Origin: MED-G105 sp050331095 | GTDB lineage: Bacteria > Pseudomonadota > Alphaproteobacteria > Caulobacterales > Parvularculaceae | Direction: 5' to 3' | NCBI GenBank assembly: GCA_050331095.1 | Contig: JBHJHE010000019.1 | Span: 38,483 to 102,482 of the forward strand | Length of the DNA: 64,000 bases | Shown: positions 35,948-42,320 of the stretch, in pieces | Layout of the letters: every line of letters starts with the position of its first letter | How positions within the stretch are numbered: the stretch's first letter is position 1 | Program-made: the position numbers and the translations under genes | The notes under the pieces: model-generated | What the model saw: only the letters and a program-made list of their open reading frames with translations | Database searches by the model: none | Told to the model about the DNA's origin: nothing

Positions 35948-36460
35948 ATGACGGAGGAAACGGGAGGCGCCGCGAGGGCGGTCGACGCGCTCGGGCGCGT
36001 CAACGGCGCCGTCGGCGAGGCGGGAAGGCGCGCCGCGGCGGCGCTGCTGGGGTTCATGATGGCCGCGGTCATCCTCCAGGTCGTTGCGCGCTATGCGCTC
36101 AACAACTCGCTTAGCTGGACGGAGGAGTTCTCCAAGACGCTGATGGTTTGGTCGGCGTTTCTCGTCGCGCCCTGGGCGTATCGCACCGGCGCCAACGTGT
36201 CGATCGACATGTTCGCCGAAGCGTTGCCGGGGGCGGCGCAGCGCGTTTTGGACGCAGCGATAACGGTCCTCGTACTGTGGATCGTCGGCGTCCTCTTTAT
36301 TGAGAGCTTCGCTTTCATCGAACGGGGCATGACGATCGGCGCCGCGGCGCTGCCCGTTCGCGTCGGCTGGTTTTATCTGATCGTGCCTGTCTCGCTCGGC
36401 TCTTTGTTCCTTGTTGGCCTCGAGCGCTTGGCGCGCCTTGCGCTCGGCGCCATGCGCTGA
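35948..36460 (+). CDS. dctQ: TRAP transporter small permease (DctQ type)
   Basis: 170 residues with four membrane helices. DctQ signature is visible in NNSLSWTEEFSKTLMVW at about 55-71, and RTGANVSIDM follows. It forms the membrane complex with the large DctM subunit 22 bases downstream, for sodium-driven uptake of acidic solutes captured by a periplasmic DctP protein. Known sulfonate TRAP systems exist for isethionate, taurine and sulfolactate, so import of SQ, its glycosides or sulfolactate fits. A GAGG ribosome site precedes ATG 35948, 49 bases after the GH31 gene. Confidence 0.88.
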   Translation: MTEETGGAARAVDALGRVNGAVGEAGRRAAAALLGFMMAAVILQVVARYALNNSLSWTEEFSKTLMVWSAFLVAPWAYRTGANVSIDMFAEALPGAAQRVLDAAITVLVLWIVGVLFIESFAFIERGMTIGAAALPVRVGWFYLIVPVSLGSLFLVGLERLARLALGAMR

Positions 36461-36482
36461 ACGCTGAAAAGCCGGCCGGTCC

Positions 36483-37769
36483 ATGTCCCTCGCCTATTTC
36501 TGGATCTTTCTCATCTTACTGGCGTCGGGCGCGCCGGTCGTCTTTGCGCTGCTCATCGGCCCGGGCCTGAGCCTCGCGCTCGACGGTCAGGGCGAATTCA
36601 ACGGCGCGATCCTGTCGCGGCTCTACAACGGCGTCGATTCCTTCCCACTCATGGCCGTGCCGTTCTTCATTCTCGCCGGCGAAGCGATGAACGCCGGCGG
36701 CGTCACCCGCGCGCTCGTCCAGTTCTCCCAGAGCATGATCGGCCACGTGCGCGGCGGCCTCGCCCAGGTGAACATCATGTCGTCCGTCCTCTTCGCGGGT
36801 CTCTCCGGCTCGGCCGTCGCGGACACATCAGCGCTCGGAAAGATGCTGATCCCCGCGATGGAGGAGAACGGCTATTCCCGCCGCCTCGCCGCCGCCGTCA
36901 CGGCCGCCTCGTCGGTGATCGGTCCGATCATTCCGCCGTCGGGCATCATGATCATTTACGCGTTCGTGATGAACGTCTCCGTCGCCGGCCTTTTCGCCGC
37001 CGGGCTCGTGCCCGGCCTTCTTCTATGTGGCGGCCTGATGGCGCTGACGGCCGTTCTGGCGCGTCGGCGCGGCTACCCCGTCGCGCGGGAGAAGGCGACG
37101 TGGACGGAGCGCCGCCTGACGTTCGCAAAGACGCTGCCGGCGCTGGCGACGCCCGTCATCCTCCTCGGCGGCATTTTGGGCGGCGTGTTCACGCCGACCG
37201 AGGCGGCCGCCGTCGCCGCGCTCTACGCCCTCGTCGTGTCGATCTTCGTCATGCGGACCCTGACGGTCGCGGACCTGCCCCGCGTCTTCGCCGCTGCGGC
37301 GTCGCAATCGGCCGTCATTCTGCTGCTTGTCGGCGCGGCCGTGTCCTTCGCCTGGATCATCACCGTCTCCGAGATGGCGGGCTCGATCGCCTCGTCGATA
37401 TCGGGGCTCACCGACAACGCGCTGCTGCTCCTATTCCTGATCAATCTGTTCCTGTTCGTCGTCGGCATGTTCCTCGACGCCGGCCCGGCGATCCTGATCC
37501 TGGGGCCCGTCCTGGCGCCGATCTTCATCAGCCTCGGCGTCGATCCGCTCCACTTCGCCATCGTCATGTGCGTCAACCTGACGGTGGGGCTCGCGACGCC
37601 GCCGATGGGCCTCGTCCTTTTCGTGGCGGCGTCCGTCTCCGGCGAAAAGCCCGACAGGATCGCGATTGAGATGCTCCCCTTCCTCGCCGTCGAGGTCGCC
37701 GTCATCTTTCTGATCACGTACGTGCCCGCAATTTCGTTGACGGTTCCGCAATTGCTGGGCTTCGCATAA
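36483..37769 (+). CDS. dctM: TRAP transporter large permease (DctM type)
   Basis: 428 residues, about twelve membrane helices, standard DctM length. Family signs: FPLMAVPFFILAGE at about 57-70, SSVLFAGLSGSAVADTSALGKM, VIGPIIPPSGIMI, LGGVFTPTEAAAVAA and a late GPVLAPIFISLGVDP. It is the ion-coupled translocation subunit. Operon order Q-M-P follows the GH31 gene on the same strand with short gaps. Substrate comes from the DctP partner and remains inferred. Confidence 0.92.
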   Translation: MSLAYFWIFLILLASGAPVVFALLIGPGLSLALDGQGEFNGAILSRLYNGVDSFPLMAVPFFILAGEAMNAGGVTRALVQFSQSMIGHVRGGLAQVNIMSSVLFAGLSGSAVADTSALGKMLIPAMEENGYSRRLAAAVTAASSVIGPIIPPSGIMIIYAFVMNVSVAGLFAAGLVPGLLLCGGLMALTAVLARRRGYPVAREKATWTERRLTFAKTLPALATPVILLGGILGGVFTPTEAAAVAALYALVVSIFVMRTLTVADLPRVFAAAASQSAVILLLVGAAVSFAWIITVSEMAGSIASSISGLTDNALLLLFLINLFLFVVGMFLDAGPAILILGPVLAPIFISLGVDPLHFAIVMCVNLTVGLATPPMGLVLFVAASVSGEKPDRIAIEMLPFLAVEVAVIFLITYVPAISLTVPQLLGFA

Positions 37770-37790
37770 GATCATGGAACGGAGGACACC

Positions 37791-38858
37791 TTGACGAAAC
37801 GCGACCGGATCTTGCGCGCCGTATACGCGGCGCTCGTCGGCGTCTGCCTTATCGGCGCGATCGGCGCGCGCGCGGACGAGGCCGAAATCACCTTGCGCGT
37901 CGGCATTCTCGGCTCGCCCGACGACGAGGATTATGACGGCGCCCTTGTCCTGAAGGATTACGTTGAGAGCCGCACCAACGGCGTCGTCGAGGTCAAGATC
38001 TATCCGTCCGGACAGTTTTGCGGCAACGAGCGGGAATGCATCGAGGGCATGCAGTCCGGCGCGCTCGACGTCTTCATGACGACGATCGGCGGCATCGGCA
38101 ATCTCTTCGGCCCGGCGCAGGTGTTCGATCTTCCGTACGCGTTCCAGGACGACCGCGTTGCGGAGTGCGTCTTCGACAGCCCGATCGTCGCGGACTTGCG
38201 CAACGCGGTTCTCGGCGCGAACCTGGGCCTGCGACTGATGGCGGTGTCGAACACCGGCGGCTGGCGGAACTTCGCGACGACGTCCCGCCCCATCAAGACG
38301 CCCGCGGACCTTAAGGGCCTGAAGATCCGCACGACGCCGGCCGCCATTCAGCAGGAGCTCGTGCGCCAGCTCGGCGGCAATCCGACGCCGATCGCCTGGT
38401 CCGAGGTTTACACAGGGCTGGCGACGGGCGTCGTCGAGGGCACGAAGAACGGCGTGCAGGACATTGTCGGCATGAAGTTTCAGGAGCATGTGAAGTACAT
38501 CACCCTCGACGGCCACGCTTATATGGGCGCGCTCTGGTGGCATTCGGAAGCTTCCTGGCGCGACCTGCCGCCCGACGTCCGCCGCGTCGTATACGACGGT
38601 TTTCAGCATCTGAAGACAGTGACGCGAGCTCTGCCGCTGCGTCGTCAAATCGAAGCCTACAAAGCCTTCGAGGCCGCCGGCGGCGAAATCTACGCGCCGG
38701 ATCCGGAGGAAAAACGGGCCTTTCAGGAAGCAGCGTCAGGCATGCGCGCGTGGTATGCTGATAATTACGGGCGCGAATGGCTCGACAAGCTCGACGCCGC
38801 CGTCGCCGAGTGCGAGCGCGCGACCGATGCGGCGTTTGACGAGGCGGGGGCCTTGTGA
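37791..38858 (+). CDS. dctP: TRAP transporter periplasmic substrate-binding protein (DctP type)
   Basis: 355 residues with a signal peptide (about 1-28, ending IGARADE). DctP motifs: the KIYPSGQFCGNERECIEGMQSGALDV segment at about 66-91, where the EREC/EMQ helix normally lies, the ligand-binding Arg in DLKGLKIRTTP, and GNPTPIAWSEVYTGLATGVVEGTKNG. This Arg binds a carboxylate in most DctP proteins and could bind a sulfonate. Start is TTG 37791, with GGAGG seven bases upstream. The ATG at 37774 is out of frame. It is the specificity subunit and the best biochemical handle on what the island imports. Confidence 0.88.
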   Translation: MTKRDRILRAVYAALVGVCLIGAIGARADEAEITLRVGILGSPDDEDYDGALVLKDYVESRTNGVVEVKIYPSGQFCGNERECIEGMQSGALDVFMTTIGGIGNLFGPAQVFDLPYAFQDDRVAECVFDSPIVADLRNAVLGANLGLRLMAVSNTGGWRNFATTSRPIKTPADLKGLKIRTTPAAIQQELVRQLGGNPTPIAWSEVYTGLATGVVEGTKNGVQDIVGMKFQEHVKYITLDGHAYMGALWWHSEASWRDLPPDVRRVVYDGFQHLKTVTRALPLRRQIEAYKAFEAAGGEIYAPDPEEKRAFQEAASGMRAWYADNYGREWLDKLDAAVAECERATDAAFDEAGAL

Positions 38859-38907
38859 GAGGCGATCCGCAAACCAATGAAGGTCCGAACGCATCAGGAG
38901 CGGCGGC

Positions 38908-39342
38908 GTGAAAATCCTGTTCTTCGACAACGGAAACTACTCGCGCTCGCCGGCTGCGGAGGCCATCGCCCGATCGATGATCGACGCTCGCGGCCTCGCG
39001 GACCGGTTCGCCGTCTCCTCGGCGGGCCTCATCGACAAACACGTCGGCGGGCCGGCGGACCCGCGCACCGCCGCGGCGTGCGCGCGACGCGGCTACGACC
39101 TCTCCGGCTTCGTCTGCCGCCGCGCGAGGTCCGCCATATTCGCCGAGTTCGACGAGATCCTGGCTATGGACCGCCAGAACCTCGCTGCGTTGGAACTGGC
39201 GCGGCGCGAGGGCGACCGCGCGCGCCTCGCGCTCTTCGCCGGCGAAGACGAAGTGCCCGACCCCTTCTATGGCGAGGCCGACGGTTTCGACCTCGTCGTC
39301 GAGATGATCGAAAAGCGCGTCCGGGAGATCCTGGGCGTCTGA
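38908..39342 (+). CDS. Low-molecular-weight protein tyrosine phosphatase homologue with the catalytic Cys replaced by Asp
   Basis: 144 residues, right length for LMW-PTP. The family P-loop Cys-x5-Arg-Ser (usually VCLGNICRSP) reads FFDNGNYSRSP at residues 5-15: the nucleophilic Cys is Asp7 and the second Cys is Ser12, while Arg13 and Ser14 remain. The C-terminal acid loop is kept (EVPDPFYG, with the general-acid Asp). It is therefore probably inactive as a Cys phosphatase or works differently. It starts at GTG 38908 after AGGAG, 49 bases behind dctP, as the last gene of the island's plus-strand run. Function unknown. A role in phosphate binding or regulation is speculative. Confidence 0.7.
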   Translation: MKILFFDNGNYSRSPAAEAIARSMIDARGLADRFAVSSAGLIDKHVGGPADPRTAAACARRGYDLSGFVCRRARSAIFAEFDEILAMDRQNLAALELARREGDRARLALFAGEDEVPDPFYGEADGFDLVVEMIEKRVREILGV

Positions 39343-39354
39343 CGACGCCGGCAA

Positions 39355-39387
39355 CGAAAAAGCCCTGCCGTTTTCGGCGGGGCTTTC
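39355..39387. terminator. Bidirectional rho-independent terminator between the sulfonate operon and the TonB receptor
   Basis: GCCCTGCC and GGCGGGGC pair around a TTTT-containing loop, with five As on the left and TTT on the right. Read on the minus strand it ends in TTTTTCG and should terminate the receptor gene. On the plus strand it can stop the TRAP/phosphatase transcript. Confidence 0.8.
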
Positions 39388-39394
39388 AAGGGTT

Positions 39395-39421
39395 GGAGCG
39401 TCGCCGCGAGGGCGACGCTCC
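39395..39421. other. Perfect 11-base hairpin beside the terminator
   Basis: GGAGCGTCGCC and GGCGACGCTCC flank a GCGAG loop. The stem is perfect but has no following T run on either strand. It lies between two convergent genes, eight bases from the terminator, so it may act as an RNA 3'-end stabiliser or a double terminator element. Confidence 0.6.
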
Positions 39422-39441
39422 GAGCAGGCCGCAAAACGGGG

Positions 39442-41919
39442 CTAGAACTCCGCGCGGAAGTTGACGCCGAAGTAACGGTCGGCTTCGCGCGGGATCTGGA
39501 AGCGGAACACGTCGCCCGAGTTCGTCGTCACGAACGACTCGTCAAGCAAATTGTTGACGATGAACGTCAGGCGATAGTTCTCGTTGTATTCGAACCCGAC
39601 GCGCAGGTTCCAGAGATTGTAGGACGGCAGAAGGCTTTGCGGCGGGATCGGGAACGGGTTCGCCGCAGGATCTGGATCGCCGCCCGGGAGCAGGCTTTCC
39701 TGCTCGTCGACATGACTGAACGTCGTGTTCAGGAAAAAGTCGGTTTCATCGAAGATCGGGTACTGAAAGTCCGCCCCGAACGTGTAGTTGAAGTCCGGCG
39801 AGAACAGGAGGTCCTGGCCGGTGAAGACGCCGCCGGGGAATTGCGGCTCGCCCGTGGTCGGATCGATCGGCGAGTTGAACGCCTGGATTTCGGCGTCGTT
39901 GATGGCGATCGCGCCGGTGAAGGTGAGATAATCCGTCGGCGCGAACGAGCCGTCGATCTCGACGCCGCGCGTGCGCACGTCGCCCGCGTTCGTCAGTCGC
40001 GTGATGGTCACGCCCGTCGACGTGTCGAACGCGTTCGCCTGGAAGCCTTCAATGTCCGTCGTGTAGAGCGCGATATTGAGCGCGACCCGCGGCAAGGCGA
40101 TCTTGTAGCCGACCTCGAAGTGGTCAGATGTCTCTTCGCCGATGGGCAGCGTGTCGGTCGTTCCCTGGTTGAAAAAGACGTTGAACGCCGGCCCTTTATA
40201 GCCTTGCGAGTAGGTGAAGTAGGCGGTGCCGAGATTGATATCCGAGCCGAGGAGCGCGCCGAACTCGGCGCTGACGCCCGCCTTGACCGAGAAATCCGTT
40301 TCGTCGGTGCGGCCTTCGAAGGCCGGCACGGTGACGAGGATCGGGTCGCCGTTCCCATCGAGCTCGCCCGTCGGCACGTCCGTGTTCGGAACGGCGAAGC
40401 CGCCGGATGCGAACGGGAACTGGCCGTTCGGCAGATCCGGCCGAACGCCGACCCCCTGTCGTCCGAAGGGATCGTTGTTGATCCGCGAATTGACGAACGA
40501 AACCTCGTCTCGCGTCCACCGTGCGCCGAACAGAACGTTGAGCCCGTCGATAACGTCGAAATCCGCCTGGCCGAAGAACGCCAGGTTGTCGAAGTCGACG
40601 GTCGCGAAGTTCGTCGCCGAGACAATGTCGTTCGCGTTGCAGGTGAGGCCGGGATTGGCGTCGAGAATGTCCTGGTTCTGGCCGCCATTGTTCTGGCAAC
40701 TCGCGTCGCGCGTGAAGTCCGATTCGACCTGCAGGTCGAAATAGTAGGCGCCGACCTGGTAGTTCAGCCGCTGGCCGGCCGGCGATTGAATGCGGATCTC
40801 CTGCGTGAACTGACTGTTGTCCCGCGTGCCGACGTCGTGGAGCAGGAACGGAACGCCGAAAACCGGTTCGGCGTCGAGCCCGCCGGTCGACGTGAAGTCG
40901 CCCTCGCGGAACTCCGTGTTCGTCCACTCGCGGAACGAGGTGATCGACGTCACCGTGTGGCCGCCCCAAAGCTCTTTCTCGAGGTTGACGGCGAAGGCGT
41001 CGAAATTGTTGATCGTGCGCGTTTCGAAATCCTGGTCGATGAACCGGGTGTCGAGCTGGATGTCGGCCACAGGGCGCGAGCCGTCGCCGGGATCGACGAT
41101 GCCGGCCCCGCCCGGAGGCGCGAGCGAATCGGCGAAGCGACCGTCGTTCGCCGCGAGCGCCGGAATGTCGGCGCAGCAATCGTCGTCGCTTTCGCTGTGC
41201 TCGTAGGTGAAGAGCGCGCTGAAATCATCGGACGGCTTCCATGACACCTGGAGCCTTCCGCCCCAGCGGTCATAGCCGTTGACGTCGCGATTGTTGAAGA
41301 GGTTGCGGATGAAGCCGTCGAATTCGCTGCGGGTGACGACGATGCTCGCCGCAACATCGTCCGTGATCGGTCCGGAAATCCGCCCGCGAACCTGATACTC
41401 CTGATCTTCGAAGACGGACGCGGAGACATAGCCGTCCCATTCTTCATGGTTCGGCTGGCGCGTGACGATGTTGACGACGCCGGCGGAGGCGTTCTTCCCG
41501 AAGAGCGTTCCCTGCGGACCGCGCAGGACCTCGATGCGCTCAATGTCAAAGAGGTCGCCGAACGCCTGCCCGGATCGTCCGAGCACCACGCCGTCGACGA
41601 CCGTCGCGACGCTCGGCTCGGCGGCGTCCGAGAAGGAGATCGTCCCGATACCGCGGATGGTGATCGCCGAGTTGGCGTTCGTGCTGCCCTTCCGGAAGCT
41701 GACGGACGGCACGAGCGTCGTTAAACTCTCCAGATTGTTGCTCGCAAACGCGTTCTCGATGGCGTCCCCTCCGAGGACGCTCACGGCGATCGGAACCTCC
41801 TGCAGACTTTGTTCGGTTTTCTGGGCCGTGACGACGATTTCGTCGAGCTGCGCGAACGCCGGCGCGCCGGCCGCCGAGAGGGCGATGAGGCTCGCCGAGG
41901 CTTTCTTCAAAACTTTCAC
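39442..41919 (-). CDS. TonB-dependent outer-membrane receptor, candidate sulfoquinovoside receptor
   Basis: 825 residues. Signal peptide ends AFAQ at about 23, then the TonB box region LDEIVVTAQK, a plug domain with IRGIG, VDGVVLGRSGQAF and IERIEVLRGPQGTLFGKNASAGVVNIVT, and a 22-strand barrel ending in an aromatic residue (NFRAEF). It moves a scarce substrate across the outer membrane with TonB energy. It sits next to the sulfonate island, converges on it, and a close relative of the GntR palindrome lies 156 bases upstream of its start, so SQ glycosides or sulfolipid head groups are a reasonable cargo. A siderophore role is the main alternative. No TonB-linked enzymes are adjacent. Confidence 0.88.
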   Translation of the reverse strand: MKVLKKASASLIALSAAGAPAFAQLDEIVVTAQKTEQSLQEVPIAVSVLGGDAIENAFASNNLESLTTLVPSVSFRKGSTNANSAITIRGIGTISFSDAAEPSVATVVDGVVLGRSGQAFGDLFDIERIEVLRGPQGTLFGKNASAGVVNIVTRQPNHEEWDGYVSASVFEDQEYQVRGRISGPITDDVAASIVVTRSEFDGFIRNLFNNRDVNGYDRWGGRLQVSWKPSDDFSALFTYEHSESDDDCCADIPALAANDGRFADSLAPPGGAGIVDPGDGSRPVADIQLDTRFIDQDFETRTINNFDAFAVNLEKELWGGHTVTSITSFREWTNTEFREGDFTSTGGLDAEPVFGVPFLLHDVGTRDNSQFTQEIRIQSPAGQRLNYQVGAYYFDLQVESDFTRDASCQNNGGQNQDILDANPGLTCNANDIVSATNFATVDFDNLAFFGQADFDVIDGLNVLFGARWTRDEVSFVNSRINNDPFGRQGVGVRPDLPNGQFPFASGGFAVPNTDVPTGELDGNGDPILVTVPAFEGRTDETDFSVKAGVSAEFGALLGSDINLGTAYFTYSQGYKGPAFNVFFNQGTTDTLPIGEETSDHFEVGYKIALPRVALNIALYTTDIEGFQANAFDTSTGVTITRLTNAGDVRTRGVEIDGSFAPTDYLTFTGAIAINDAEIQAFNSPIDPTTGEPQFPGGVFTGQDLLFSPDFNYTFGADFQYPIFDETDFFLNTTFSHVDEQESLLPGGDPDPAANPFPIPPQSLLPSYNLWNLRVGFEYNENYRLTFIVNNLLDESFVTTNSGDVFRFQIPREADRYFGVNFRAEF

Positions 41920-42320
41920 GTGTGCTTTCCTCCCGAAAGAACGTCGATGCTCACGATTCGGAACGTTTGCGCGCGGGTCTTGACGCTGCGCCCCTCGGGA
42001 CGCTGGCGCGCGTACGTTCTTCTCTCGGCCGTCGCCGCCCGTCTACCTCGCGACGACGACGCGGCCCATCATGAGTCTTATACAACACTTGGTCGGAATC
42101 GACGTCAATCGAGGCGGTCGCGCAATCGGACGATAATCGACGAACGGCGAAAATTCCGTTGGAGGCGTGCTTTTTCGCAACATAGCCCGCGCCGGCGACG
42201 CGCTGCAACGCAATATCGCGCCTTGCGTTGCGCGGACGCCGCTCGACGCTACGCTTCCGCTCGTTCGGGCTGCGACGAACGCGAGACCCCCGCACGGCGG
42301 CGATAATTTTGGAGGCGATC
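41920..42320. other. 401-base divergent intergenic region between the TonB receptor and the metalloprotease
   Basis: No gene is supported here. It should hold both promoters. The first part encodes only arginine-rich shadow frames, the middle carries the GntR-like motif at 42075-42088 in a relatively AT-rich patch, and GGAGG at 42311 is the ribosome site of the protease gene. Confidence 0.6.
42075..42088. promoter_or_regulatory. Candidate GntR operator upstream of the TonB receptor
   Basis: GTCTTATACAACAC matches 11 of 14 positions of the palindrome GTCTTATGTAAGAC at 28958-28971, including GTCTTAT and the closing AC. It lies 156 bases upstream of the receptor ATG and 233 bases upstream of the protease ATG. 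If bound by the same regulator, it places the receptor in the SQ regulon. Confidence 0.45.

Noticed and set aside
39637..41244. 535-codon plus-strand frame inside the TonB receptor
   Set aside because: Antisense to a fully recognisable receptor, with Arg/Glu/Val-rich, domain-free sequence. Similar shadows lie opposite tamA, feoB, the haloperoxidase and the kinase and were left out for the same reason.
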